This document shows positions 1 to 8,414 of a stretch of DNA of 64,000 bases, piece after piece (within the stretch, counting starts at the first letter, position 1; the number at the start of each line of letters is the position of its first letter). The stretch comes from Thermoanaerobaculia bacterium (GTDB lineage Bacteria > Acidobacteriota > Thermoanaerobaculia > Multivoradales > JAHEKO01): contig CAMYOG010000058.1 of the NCBI GenBank assembly GCA_947259925.1, positions 22,266-86,265 of the forward strand. The letters are read 5' to 3'. The notes under the pieces were generated by a model, which was not told the origin of the DNA, made no database searches, and saw nothing but the letters and a program-made list of their open reading frames with translations. A program made the position numbers and the translations under genes.

Positions 1-1990
1 CGGCCGGAGGCGCGACCCGGTCCATCCGCCCCTCGTCCAGCTCCAGGCGGCCGGCCAGCTTGAGCACCGACCCTTCGGCGGCATACGAGGCGCGCTCGAC
101 GACGTGCTTGAGCTCGCGCACGTTTCCAGGCCAGGGGTATTGCTCCAGCCGTCGCAGGACCTCGCGCGGCAGCTCGGTGAGCGGCACGGTCCGACTCTCG
201 TTGATGCGCCGTAGAAAATGGAAGACCAGCGGCGCGATGTCCTCCGTCCGCTCGCGAAGTGGCGGGACGCTGATCGGATAGCCCTCCAGACGATAGAAGA
301 GGTCCTCGCGGAAGCGCCCCTGGCGAACTTCCTGCAGCAGCCGCCGGTTGGTGGCCGCGATCAAGCGGACGTCCACGTGCAGGATCTGGTTGCCGCCGAC
401 GCGGCTCATCTCGCCATCCTCGAGCACTCGCAGCAGCTTGGGCTGGACCTCGAGCGGCAGCTCGCCGATCTCGTCCAGGAAGAGCGTGCCACCGTCGGCA
501 AGCTCGAAGCGTCCTCGACGCCTCCGGTCCGCGCCGGTGAACGCTCCTCTCTCGTGGCCGAAGAGCTCGCTGCTTTCGAGCCCTGGAGGCAGCGCCGCGC
601 AGTTCACGACGACGAAGGAGCGGTGCGCGCGCCCGCTCTGCTCGTGAATCGTCCGAGCCACGAGCTCCTTGCCGACGCCGGTCTCGCCCTGTATCAACAC
701 CGAGGCATCAGTGTGCGGGGCGACCTCGCGGATCTTGTGTAGGACGTATTGGAGGCCGTCGCTCGTGCCGATGATGCCCTCGAATCCCGCCCGCTGCCCG
801 ATCTCCTCGCGCAGGACCAGGTTCTCCTCCTCGAGCCGACCCTTGAGGCGCTCGAGCTCTGCCACCGTGCGCTCGAGCCGTCTCAGGGCATCGCGCGTGG
901 CACCCTCCGCCCGCTCGCGCTCGGTGACGTCCGCGCCGAGGCCGAGAGTCTCCCTCTCATCGCCGTCGTTCTTGACGAGGGCCACGTAGCGCCATTCGAT
1001 GGTGCGGCGCAGGCCGTCGCCGCCGAGCATGCTCTGGCGCGCGGCTCCCGTCCCGCCCTCGCCCGGCACTCTGGACAGGGACCTCGAGGCGGCCTGCCGC
1101 TCTTCGGGCGCCACCAGCTCCACCAGCGGTCGACCGATCACGTCGGCCGCGGGTGGTCCCAAGACCTCGACGAAGTGCGGGTTCACCTCGCGCACGAGGC
1201 CGTCGGCGTCGAGGCGGATGATGAGCAACTGAGCCCGTTCGACCAATTGGCGATAGCGCTTCTCGTTGGTCGCGATCTTCCGCGAGAGACGGGCTGCCTT
1301 GGCCGCCACGCCGGTGAGCTCCCAGGTCATGAAGACGACGACCAGGAGGAACGCGAAGGGGTGGAGCGGGGGCACCTTGAGCAGGCCGAGATCCATGGGA
1401 ATGATCGCCAGCACCGAGACGCTCAGAACCACGAACGAGGCGCCGATCCAGCGAGCCAGGCCGTGCCGGCCTTCCCTGGCCAGGCGCAGCATCGTGTCCA
1501 GGAGCAGGATCAGGAAAGTGACGTTCGCCAGGTCGCCCACGAGGCGCCAGGGTCCGGCCGGGCCGACGCCGAACGAGATCGTCTCCCCCCAGGGAAACAA
1601 AACACGTTCGATCGAAGTAAGTTGAAAAGCCAACGCTTCCGGGGACGCGAAGCCGACTAGGGCGGTGGCGGCGAGCAGCGCCAGAACCGCCGTGAGCAGG
1701 GGTCGTCGCACCCGACCGGTGCGAACCGACAGAAAGACCGCCAGCAGGGCGAGGAACGTCGTGATGGACACCGCCTGCCAACGCAGCGCCATATGGAGCT
1801 CGGCGGGGCTCTGCGCGGTCACGAATCGGCGTTCCACGAAGAACGCGTCGAGCGCGGCGGCGAGCGCGCAAGCGGCGAACAGCAGGCTTCGCAGGCGCTC
1901 GGGCGAGCGCGCCGCGATCATCGCCCAAACGCCGCTCACGGCGGCGCAGACGAGGGCGACGACCAGGTAGCCGGACTGGAAGAGATTCAA
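1..1990 (-). CDS. Membrane-anchored sigma54-dependent activator with PAS and AAA+ domains (partial at left edge)
   Basis: A bacterial enhancer-binding protein that would remodel sigma54 RNA polymerase by ATP hydrolysis. I translated the minus strand from a TTG at 1990, which is preceded by GAGGAG 8 nt upstream and an in-frame stop further up. About 230 residues of hydrophobic segments come first, then a PAS-like domain (about 245-355), a charged coiled coil (about 360-395) and the AAA+ core from about 400. The core shows Walker A GETGVGKE, the sigma54-contact loop ERGAFTGA, Walker B GGTLFLDEI and WPGNVREL. The Fis-type DNA-binding domain would lie beyond base 1. There is no separate kinase or receiver domain, so signal sensing is probably direct, through the membrane or PAS part. 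It is divergent from the gene at 2204, and one of the repeated upstream motifs lies between them. The family call is secure; the signal is unknown. Confidence 0.92.
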   Translation of the reverse strand, partial: MNLFQSGYLVVALVCAAVSGVWAMIAARSPERLRSLLFAACALAAALDAFFVERRFVTAQSPAELHMALRWQAVSITTFLALLAVFLSVRTGRVRRPLLTAVLALLAATALVGFASPEALAFQLTSIERVLFPWGETISFGVGPAGPWRLVGDLANVTFLILLLDTMLRLAREGRHGLARWIGASFVVLSVSVLAIIPMDLGLLKVPPLHPFAFLLVVVFMTWELTGVAAKAARLSRKIATNEKRYRQLVERAQLLIIRLDADGLVREVNPHFVEVLGPPAADVIGRPLVELVAPEERQAASRSLSRVPGEGGTGAARQSMLGGDGLRRTIEWRYVALVKNDGDERETLGLGADVTERERAEGATRDALRRLERTVAELERLKGRLEEENLVLREEIGQRAGFEGIIGTSDGLQYVLHKIREVAPHTDASVLIQGETGVGKELVARTIHEQSGRAHRSFVVVNCAALPPGLESSELFGHERGAFTGADRRRRGRFELADGGTLFLDEIGELPLEVQPKLLRVLEDGEMSRVGGNQILHVDVRLIAATNRRLLQEVRQGRFREDLFYRLEGYPISVPPLRERTEDIAPLVFHFLRRINESRTVPLTELPREVLRRLEQYPWPGNVRELKHVVERASYAAEGSVLKLAGRLELDEGRMDRVAPPA

Positions 1991-2035
1991 GCGCCAGACT
2001 CCTCGAAAGTCGGCAGAGTATCATCGACGGAAACC

Positions 2036-2058
2036 ACATCCCGTCACGGTATTTCGTG
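2036..2058 (+). promoter_or_regulatory. Upstream activating motif A (two NNATYYCGTG half-sites)
   Basis: Two direct half-sites, ACATCCCGTC and GTATTTCGTG, lie 13 bp apart. The same arrangement recurs at 19745, 23938, 28415 and 36232. The ATTTCGTG core is 114 bp before the sigma54-type promoter at 2165. Enhancer function is inferred from the recurrence and spacing. Confidence 0.6.
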
Positions 2059-2164
2059 GCCACCGGGGAATTCCGCGAGCTCTCGATTCGTGGCGGAAGC
2101 GCCGCGGGGAGCTATCTCCTACCCCCTCAGCAGCTTGGAGAAGCTCGACAAGCCCGGCCCAGAA

Positions 2165-2180
2165 TGGCACCGGGCGTGCA
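2165..2180 (+). promoter_or_regulatory. Sigma54-type -24/-12 promoter A
   Basis: TGGCAC-CGGGC-GTGCA matches the TGGCAC-N5-TTGCW consensus apart from the first T of the -12 element, and has the required GG-N10-GC. Transcription would start near 2190, 14 nt before the ATG at 2204. Confidence 0.65.
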
Positions 2181-2203
2181 GTTCCCTTTCACGAGCATTG
2201 AGA

Positions 2204-2575
2204 ATGTCCGAGGCCGAGAGCACCAGAGAGGAGAAGAACGAGGGCCTGCTCCTCGCTCTGACGACCAGGCCCAGCCAGCGCCGGGAGTTTCTTCTCGCGC
2301 TCGAGGAGTTCCGCGATCGGGTGCTCGCCGAGCCCGGATGCGCGCGGTGCGAGATCTACGAGGACGTCACGCAGATCAATCGCTTCGTCTGGAGCGAATG
2401 GTGGCCGGATCGGAACTCGGCCGAGCGGACCGTCCACGAAAACCGGTTCCGCGCCCTGCTCGGGGCGGTCAAGCTACTGGGGACCATCGAAAGCCTCGAC
2501 TGGGTCAGCCGGCGGCGGAGTCACGGCGTGATCGGCAAGCAGAAGTCCACTGGACGGGAGAGAGGAGTTTCGTGA
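2204..2575 (+). CDS. Antibiotic biosynthesis monooxygenase (ABM)-domain protein
   Basis: A 123-residue protein with the short ferredoxin-like ABM fold: a strand (LLLALTTRP), a helix ending in EPGCARCEIYED, then RFVWSEWWPDRNSAERT and a final helix. Homologues are small quinol or heme-modifying monooxygenases, but many ABM proteins have no known substrate. I chose ATG 2204 because it lies just after the inferred sigma54 start site; the long open frame further upstream has no domain-like sequence. It ends in TGATG, so its stop overlaps the ATG of the next gene by one base and the two are probably translationally coupled. Confidence 0.75.
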   Translation: MSEAESTREEKNEGLLLALTTRPSQRREFLLALEEFRDRVLAEPGCARCEIYEDVTQINRFVWSEWWPDRNSAERTVHENRFRALLGAVKLLGTIESLDWVSRRRSHGVIGKQKSTGRERGVS

Positions 2576-3138
2576 TGAGGGTGTTCCCACTCGCGCTGGG
2601 CGCGATCGGCCTCGTGCTGGCGCTGCCGGCGTCCGCGCAGACCGTGCACGTCGACTACGACCGCTCGGCGAACTTCGACAGCTATCGCACCTTCGCCTGG
2701 GCGAAGGCGCCCGACAACAGGATGCCCGGCGAGTCGCCCTTGACCCACTCGCGGATCAAGAACGCGATCGAGCACCACCTGGCCGAAGCTGGACTGGTGG
2801 AGAACACCGAAGAGCCTGATCTCTACGTCACCTACCACACCTCCTCGAAGGAAGAGGTGAGCTTTCACACCTCGAGCTTCGGCGCCGGCTACGGCCCGAG
2901 CTGGGGCTGGGACCCCTACTGGGGCGGCCGCATGTCGACCTCCACCACGACGGCGCATTCCTACGAGCGCGGCACCCTGGTCGTCGATCTATGGGACGCC
3001 GACTCCAAGCAGATGGTGTGGCGCGGCACGGCGAGCGCGGTGGTGTCGTCGAACCCCGAGAAGGAAGAAAAGCAGATCTACAAGGCCATCCAGAAGATGG
3101 TCAAGACCTTCGACAAGAAGTACCGCAAGGGTCGATGA
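2575..3138 (+). CDS. DUF4136 family secreted or lipoprotein-like protein
   Basis: 187 residues. An N-terminal signal peptide ending ASAQ is followed by the pattern of DUF4136: VDYDRSANFDSYRTFAW near the start, DLYVTYHTS in the middle and GTLVVDLWDADSKQMVWRG toward the C-terminus. There is no lipobox cysteine, so it is likely periplasmic or outer-membrane associated. The function of the family is unknown. GAGAGGAG precedes the ATG, and the gene is coupled to the ABM gene upstream by a one-base overlap. The sulfatase follows 61 bp downstream. Confidence 0.8.
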   Translation: MRVFPLALGAIGLVLALPASAQTVHVDYDRSANFDSYRTFAWAKAPDNRMPGESPLTHSRIKNAIEHHLAEAGLVENTEEPDLYVTYHTSSKEEVSFHTSSFGAGYGPSWGWDPYWGGRMSTSTTTAHSYERGTLVVDLWDADSKQMVWRGTASAVVSSNPEKEEKQIYKAIQKMVKTFDKKYRKGR

Positions 3139-3199
3139 GTGATTGGAGCGATCGGACGAATGGGCGGGAACCGTCCCGACCGAAGGAAAGGAGCTTGAT

Positions 3200-4771
3200 G
3201 TGAAGAAGCGGAGTGTCTCGATAGTTCTCCTGGGTGTGCTCGGCCTGGCGCTCGCCGGCGCCGGCGTGGCCCAGGACAAACCCAACATCGTCGTCATCTG
3301 GGGCGACGACATCGGCGTTGACAACATCAGCGCCTATCACCGCGGCATGATGGGGGGCTCGACGCCCAACATCGACCGCATCGCCAGCGAGGGCGTCCTG
3401 TTCACCGACTACTACGCCCAGCAGTCGTGTACCGCGGGCCGCGCCTCCTTCATCACGGGGCAGAACCCCTTCCGCACCGGGCTGCTGACCATCGGCATGC
3501 CGGGCTCCGAGCAGGGCCTCCAGGCGAAGGATCCGACCCTGGCCGAGCTGCTCAAGCCGATGGGCTACGCGACCGCCCAGATCGGCAAGAACCACCTGGG
3601 CGACCGCAACGAATTCCTGCCGACCGTGCACGGCTTCGACGAGTTCTACGGCAATCTCTACCACCTGAACGCCGAAGAAGAGCCAGAAGATCCCGACTAT
3701 CCGAAGGACCCGGCGTTTCATGAGCAGTTCGGCCCACGCGGAGTTCTCGACTGCGTAGCTTCAGACGTCGACGATCCCACCTCCGACCCGCGCTGGGGCC
3801 CGATGGGCAAACAGAAGTGCACGGATACAGGCCCACTGACCCGCAAGCGCATGGAGACGGTCGAAGAGGATCTGCTCGAGCGATCGCTCGCCTTCATCGA
3901 CAAGTCGCACCAGGCGGGCAAGCCCTTCTTCCTCTGGCACAACTCGACGCGCAATCACGTCTGGATCCGCCTGAGCGAGAAGTGGGAGAACAAGTCCGGC
4001 TACGGCATCTACGCGGACGGCATGATGGAGCTCGACTACGTGGTCGGCGAGCTGCTCGACAAGCTCGACGAGCTCGGCATCGCGGACAACACCATCGTCC
4101 TGTTCTCGACCGACAACGGCGGCGAGATCTTCACCTGGCCCGAGGGCGGCAACCATCCGTTCCACGGCGAGAAGGGCAGCACCTGGGAAGGCGGATTCCG
4201 AGTGCCGTCGCTGGCCCGGTGGCCCGCCAAGTGGCCCAAGGGCAAGATCGTCAACGACATCTTCTCGCACCAGGACTGGCTGCCGACCCTCATGGCGGCG
4301 GCGGGCGAGCCCAACATCAAGGAGAAGCTCCTGACCGGCTACCAGGCCGGCGACAAGACGTTCAAGGCGCACCTCGACGGCTACAACCAGATGGACCTGC
4401 TCACGGGTATGGGTCCCGGCAAGCGTAAGGAGATCATGTACTTCGACGCCGGGGGGCACTTGAACGCGCTCCGATACGGCGACTGGAAGCTGATCTTCAC
4501 GCTGGTTGAGGGTCCCATACCGGAGGCGTATCGGAAGTCCCCGACCTGGCCGCGGATCGTCAACCTGCGCCAGGATCCGTACGAGCGATTCCTCTTCGAA
4601 TCCCAGATGTACACCCGGTGGTTCGCCGACAAGATGTGGACCATGGTGCCGGCGCAGACCTTCGTTGCCGGCTATCTCGAGACGCTGAAGGACTTCCCGC
4701 CCACCCGTGGCTCCAGCCTGAGCGTCGATGCGGTGCTGCAGCAGCTGCTGACGCAGAAGGCGCGGCAGTAG
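3200..4771 (+). CDS. Secreted sulfatase, formylglycine type
   Basis: 523 residues. It hydrolyses a sulfate ester, probably in the periplasm given the signal peptide ending AGVAQ. The active-site stretch SCTAGRASFITGQ fits the C-x-P/A-x-R sequence whose cysteine is converted to formylglycine. Metal ligands are visible as the early WGDD and the later STDNGG, and GKNHLGD and FHGEKGSTWEGGFRVP are other family signatures. I start at GTG 3200, with AAAGGAG 7 nt upstream; the frame further up is not signal-like. It is close in sequence to the second sulfatase at 32380. No formylglycine-generating enzyme or anSME is in the window, so maturation depends on a gene elsewhere. The natural substrate cannot be read from the sequence. 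Confidence 0.92.
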   Translation: MKKRSVSIVLLGVLGLALAGAGVAQDKPNIVVIWGDDIGVDNISAYHRGMMGGSTPNIDRIASEGVLFTDYYAQQSCTAGRASFITGQNPFRTGLLTIGMPGSEQGLQAKDPTLAELLKPMGYATAQIGKNHLGDRNEFLPTVHGFDEFYGNLYHLNAEEEPEDPDYPKDPAFHEQFGPRGVLDCVASDVDDPTSDPRWGPMGKQKCTDTGPLTRKRMETVEEDLLERSLAFIDKSHQAGKPFFLWHNSTRNHVWIRLSEKWENKSGYGIYADGMMELDYVVGELLDKLDELGIADNTIVLFSTDNGGEIFTWPEGGNHPFHGEKGSTWEGGFRVPSLARWPAKWPKGKIVNDIFSHQDWLPTLMAAAGEPNIKEKLLTGYQAGDKTFKAHLDGYNQMDLLTGMGPGKRKEIMYFDAGGHLNALRYGDWKLIFTLVEGPIPEAYRKSPTWPRIVNLRQDPYERFLFESQMYTRWFADKMWTMVPAQTFVAGYLETLKDFPPTRGSSLSVDAVLQQLLTQKARQ

Positions 4772-4803
4772 CCGCAGCCGAAGGCTGGAGTACGCAGCAC
4801 CTC

Positions 4804-4828
4804 ACCCGGGGGCCTGACGCCCCCGGGT
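4804..4828 (+). terminator. Intercistronic GC-rich hairpin
   Basis: ACCCGGGGGC and GCCCCCGGGT form a perfect 10-bp stem with a 5-nt loop (CTGAC). Only two T residues follow, so this is a weak intrinsic terminator at best. It sits 33 bp after the sulfatase stop and 17 bp before the next start codon, where it could attenuate read-through or protect the upstream mRNA. Confidence 0.5.
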
Positions 4829-4844
4829 TCTAGGAGTCTCAAGA

Positions 4845-5672
4845 GTGAAGTGTGCCCGCATCATGCTCGTCGCGGTCCTGCTGACAGGCGGTGCCGTGCT
4901 CGCGGCCGACGAGCAGGGCTCGAACACCGAGCCGGAGGAGCCGGCTGCCCGCCCGCGCTACTTCCTGCTACCTATGGAGATCGACGGCGATTCGGGCGCC
5001 GCCAACGGCGATGCCGTCATCGGCCGGATCCTGCCGGCCAACTCCATTCCGCTCGGCGAGAAGTGGCGGCTGCTCAACATCGCTATCGTCAATATCGCCG
5101 ATGCGCCCGGCGGCAGACCCGGTACTCCGGGAAACCCGGAGTCGCCCCCCGGCCCCAGTGTCTTCGGGCTCGGCGACATCAGCGACGCGGTTCTCTTCGC
5201 GAAGCACCGCAGCTGGTGGGGCTTCGGCGTCATCTTCGGGCTTCCCACCGCCACCGCCGATGCCCTGGGCAGCGGCAAGTGGTCGATCGGGCCGGCGTTC
5301 CGGGCCGCGCATCAATCGGGACCCTGGCTCCTGACCGCGCTGATTGGCAACCTGAGCTCCTTCGCCGGCGACAGCAACCGCGCCTCCACCAACCAGTTGC
5401 TGGCAAGGGTCATCGTCCGACGGACTTTCAAGAAGAGGTGGTTCTTCATCTACGCACCCATCATCACCGCCAACTGGAACGCGAGCTCGGATCAGCGTTG
5501 GGTGGTACCGGTCGGCGGCGGCTTCGGCCGGCATGTGGACCTGCACGGCACGCCGCTCAACATCTCGCTCCAGGCCTACAGCAATGTGGTCCGACCCGAC
5601 GGGGCGCCGCACAGCGTGTTTCGGGTCGGCTTCGCGATTCCATTCCGCCTGCCGGACAGGCTAAGGGACTAA
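4845..5672 (+). CDS. Outer-membrane channel-like protein (transporter / phenol-MetA-like barrel)
   Basis: 275 residues, starting at GTG 4845 after TAGGAG. A signal peptide ending VLAA is followed by a beta-barrel of the family often annotated as transporter or MetA-like outer-membrane protein. Diagnostic stretches are LGSGKWSIGPAF, APIITANWNASSDQRWVVP, VGGGFGRHV and LQAYSNVVRPDG, and the protein ends in a short strand region. Residues 88-103 contain a Gly/Pro-rich loop (GGRPGTPGNPESPPGP) absent from the paralogue that follows at 5712. The pair sits between a sulfatase and a DUF1254 protein, a combination I associate with uptake or handling of small organic substrates; that role is inferred. 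Confidence 0.75.
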   Translation: MKCARIMLVAVLLTGGAVLAADEQGSNTEPEEPAARPRYFLLPMEIDGDSGAANGDAVIGRILPANSIPLGEKWRLLNIAIVNIADAPGGRPGTPGNPESPPGPSVFGLGDISDAVLFAKHRSWWGFGVIFGLPTATADALGSGKWSIGPAFRAAHQSGPWLLTALIGNLSSFAGDSNRASTNQLLARVIVRRTFKKRWFFIYAPIITANWNASSDQRWVVPVGGGFGRHVDLHGTPLNISLQAYSNVVRPDGAPHSVFRVGFAIPFRLPDRLRD

Positions 5673-5711
5673 CGCGTCCCAATGACACCAGGAAGAGAGG
5701 AGAGATTCCCA

Positions 5712-6602
5712 GTGCTGAACCTCGAGATTCCCAGGGCCCGATGGTTGGGGCTACTCATGATTGCGGCGTTGTGCTGTCTCGTCACCGCGATCGTCCCGCT
5801 GCCCGCTGCTGCCGAGGAACACGGCACGGCCGAAGAGCACGGCACCAGCGAAGAGCATGCCGAAGAGCACGAGTCGAGCGCCAAGCGGCCCCCGAGCATC
5901 GACGCGATGGTGAATTGGTTCTTCGTCAGCATGCTGCCCGGCGAGGACGACGCGGAGGCCTGGGGCATCGAGTTCGACGCCTCGTTCGACCTCGGCCCCT
6001 ACCGGGTCAAGAACATCAACTACTTCGAGCTGGCCGACTATCCGCGTCAGATTCCCGGCCAGCCGCCCGGCAACGAGGACATCGATCCCGGCATCAAGGT
6101 CAACACCGGCGTCAACGACCTGATCTCGGGCTTCTGGGCCTCGAGACGAGGCAAGCCCCACCGCAAGCATCATCTCGCCTGGGGCGCGGCGTTCACGTTT
6201 CCCACCGCGTCGAACGACAGCCTCGGCAGCGGCAAGTACTCCCTAGGCCCGGGCGTCGACTACGAGTACGAGCACGGCAACTGGTTCGCGGGCTTCATCG
6301 CGCTCCAGCAGTGGTCGGTCGCCGGCGACTCGAACCGCAAGGACGTCAACTTCATGATGATCAAGCCCTTCGCCTACTGGGCGCTCACCGAGAAGTGGAG
6401 CTTCACCTACGTGCCGTACGGCATCTCCGTCTACTGGAATAAGCCCTCTGGTGAGAACATCTACTTCCCGGTCGGCGGCGGCTTCCAGCGCAGCTTCGGC
6501 AAGCGCGTCAACGCCTCGCTGCAGGGCTTCCAGAACGTGCTGCGGCCGAACAAGGGCACCAAGTACGACGTGCGATTCATGCTCGAGTTCGTCTTCGAGT
6601 AG
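5712..6602 (+). CDS. Outer-membrane channel-like protein, paralogue of the preceding gene
   Basis: 296 residues. The upstream ATG at 5682 is in frame, but GTG 5712 has GAGAGGAGAG 7 nt before it and gives a clean signal peptide (WLGLLMIAALCCLVTAIVPLPAAA), so I prefer it. The mature protein begins with an EEH-rich stretch (EEHGTAEEHGTSEEHAEEHE) that could bind divalent metal. The barrel shares LGSGKYSLGPGVDY, VGGGFQRSFGKRV and LQGFQNVLRPN with its neighbour at 4845 and ends LEFVFE. The stop is 108 bp before the DUF1254 gene. The specific substrate is unknown. Confidence 0.75.
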   Translation: MLNLEIPRARWLGLLMIAALCCLVTAIVPLPAAAEEHGTAEEHGTSEEHAEEHESSAKRPPSIDAMVNWFFVSMLPGEDDAEAWGIEFDASFDLGPYRVKNINYFELADYPRQIPGQPPGNEDIDPGIKVNTGVNDLISGFWASRRGKPHRKHHLAWGAAFTFPTASNDSLGSGKYSLGPGVDYEYEHGNWFAGFIALQQWSVAGDSNRKDVNFMMIKPFAYWALTEKWSFTYVPYGISVYWNKPSGENIYFPVGGGFQRSFGKRVNASLQGFQNVLRPNKGTKYDVRFMLEFVFE

Positions 6603-6710
6603 GCTGGCGAGGATGGCACGGAGCCAACAAGCTCAAGGACTAGATAAACCGCTCGCGGCCCCCAGAAGCGCAAGAGATTGGGGGCGGAGCAGTTCGAATG
6701 GAGGTAGCGA

Positions 6711-8192
6711 ATGAAGAAGGTATTGATCTGCTCCCTCGCGATGAGCATGCTCGCGGGTGCCTGCGCTCAGGGTCCGCAACGAGCTCCAGACGAGCGCTCC
6801 ACGCAAGCCACGTGGGCGGAGCTGAGGGGACTGGAGTTCCCCGACAACTATCCCACCGACGAAGCGGCGCAACGGCTCTACGACGAGACGTTGTTCCACC
6901 GTGCGACGCAGGTCGTGCTCTGGTCGCTGCCGGCAACCACCCTGTGGGCGATGAAGAAGGGGTCGGAGGCGCAGTTCGGCGAAGGCTCCAACGTGTTTCC
7001 CATCTGGAAGGACCGGCTCAGCGCCGAGACTCTGGTGAGTACCCCCAACTCGGACGTCATCTACGGCATGGGCTACCTGGATCTCCAGAAGGACGGACCG
7101 ACGGTGATCGAGGTGCCGCCGAAGCTCCAGGGCATGCTCGACGATTTCTGGCACCGGCCGCTCACCGATGTCGGCTTCGTAGGTCCCGACGAGGGCGAGG
7201 GCGGCAAGTACTTGATACTGCCGCCGGATCACGAGGGTGAGGTGCCGGAGGGCTACTACACCTTCACCTCGCCGACGTACAACGTCTTCGTCTTCTGGCG
7301 TGCCTTCATCGAGGATCGCGACACCACCAAGCCGGTGGCGCTGATGGAGCGCACCCGCATCTATCCGCTCGCCCAGGCCGACAATCCGCCGGAGATGGTC
7401 TTCCCCAACGGCAGCGGCCAGCCGGCCGACATGCTCTACCCGATGGACTACAGCTACTTCGAGGGCCTGGCCGACTTCGTCCAGAACGAGTACGTCGGGC
7501 CGGAAGACTGGTCGATGCGGGGCATGATGGCGTCGCTCGGCATCGTCAAGGGCCAGCCGTTCGAGCCCGACGATCGCATGAAGGAGATTCTGGCCGCGGG
7601 CGCCGAGGTCGGGATGAAGATGGCGCAGGCACTGCGCTTCGGCGAGAAGCTTCCGAACACCCACTACTACGACGACCGGCAGTGGCACAACGTGCTCAAC
7701 GTCCTCGACGTGGAGTTCAAGCAGGACTCGTATCTCGACATCGATGCCCGCGTCGGCATGTTCAAGATCGCCTATTCGATCAGCCCGGCGATGGTGCTGA
7801 ACATGGTCGGCAAGGGGTCCAAGTACCCCTTCGCCTATCGCGACGCGGACGGAGACTTCTTGTCGGGCGCCAACTCCTACCGGCTGCACATGCCGCCCGA
7901 CGTACCGGCCGCCAACTTCTGGTCGGTAACCCTGTACGACGCCGAGAACGCCTCCGGGCTCCAGAACGGACAGCCCTTCCCTTCGATCGGTTCGCTGTCC
8001 GACCTGCAATACAACGACGACGGATCAGTCGACCTGTACTTCGGCCCCGAACTGCCGGAGGGCGCCCCGGAATCCAACTACCTGCGGACCGTCCCAGGCA
8101 GGGGCTGGTTCACGCTGCTGCGGCTCTACAGCCCGACCGAAGCGTTCTTCGATCAGACCTGGAGGCCCAGTGACTTCGAGAAGATCGGCTGA
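6711..8192 (+). CDS. DUF1254/DUF1214 domain lipoprotein-like protein
   Basis: 493 residues, start ATG 6711 with GGAGG upstream. The N-terminus MKKVLICSLAMSMLAGAC is a signal peptide with a near-lipobox cysteine at residue 18. The DUF1254 part carries STPNSDVIYGMGYLDL and PPDHEGEVPEGYYTF. The DUF1214 part carries NFWSVTLYDAENASGLQNG and ends PTEAFFDQTWRPSDFEKIG. Proteins of this architecture are common next to sulfatases and outer-membrane channels in environmental bacteria, but no reaction is established for them. It lies in the same plus-strand run as the sulfatase, two channels and HAD phosphatase. Confidence 0.88.
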   Translation: MKKVLICSLAMSMLAGACAQGPQRAPDERSTQATWAELRGLEFPDNYPTDEAAQRLYDETLFHRATQVVLWSLPATTLWAMKKGSEAQFGEGSNVFPIWKDRLSAETLVSTPNSDVIYGMGYLDLQKDGPTVIEVPPKLQGMLDDFWHRPLTDVGFVGPDEGEGGKYLILPPDHEGEVPEGYYTFTSPTYNVFVFWRAFIEDRDTTKPVALMERTRIYPLAQADNPPEMVFPNGSGQPADMLYPMDYSYFEGLADFVQNEYVGPEDWSMRGMMASLGIVKGQPFEPDDRMKEILAAGAEVGMKMAQALRFGEKLPNTHYYDDRQWHNVLNVLDVEFKQDSYLDIDARVGMFKIAYSISPAMVLNMVGKGSKYPFAYRDADGDFLSGANSYRLHMPPDVPAANFWSVTLYDAENASGLQNGQPFPSIGSLSDLQYNDDGSVDLYFGPELPEGAPESNYLRTVPGRGWFTLLRLYSPTEAFFDQTWRPSDFEKIG

Positions 8193-8414
8193 GATAGCCA
8201 GTCAGATGACGGAAGGAGATTCAAGGACGAAGCAGCTACTCGTACTGAAGACGGCGGTGCTCTGCCTATGACGTCAAGCGTTTCGGTCTCACGGTAGGTC
8301 CCGAGGTCCCCATGACCGTAACCGAGCGGGCCTACACGAGCCCGATCTGGTACATGCCCTGATCGCGGAAGCGCACGAGCTTCGGGGCGGGGCATTATCG
8401 AAAGAAGGTAGCGC

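Noticed and set aside
1991..2035. A sigma54 promoter for autoregulation of the activator gene
   Set aside because: The best candidate (CTGCC near 2010) has CG rather than GG at -24, so autoregulation through sigma54 is not supported by the sequence.
6614..6629. TGGCAC before the DUF1254 gene as a sigma54 promoter
   Set aside because: The -12 position reads CAACA, so GG-N10-GC is not met, and no CATTTCGTG motif lies upstream.
8348..8363. TGGTAC-N5-CTGAT before the HAD gene as a sigma54 promoter
   Set aside because: Lacks the GC at -12 and the upstream motif.
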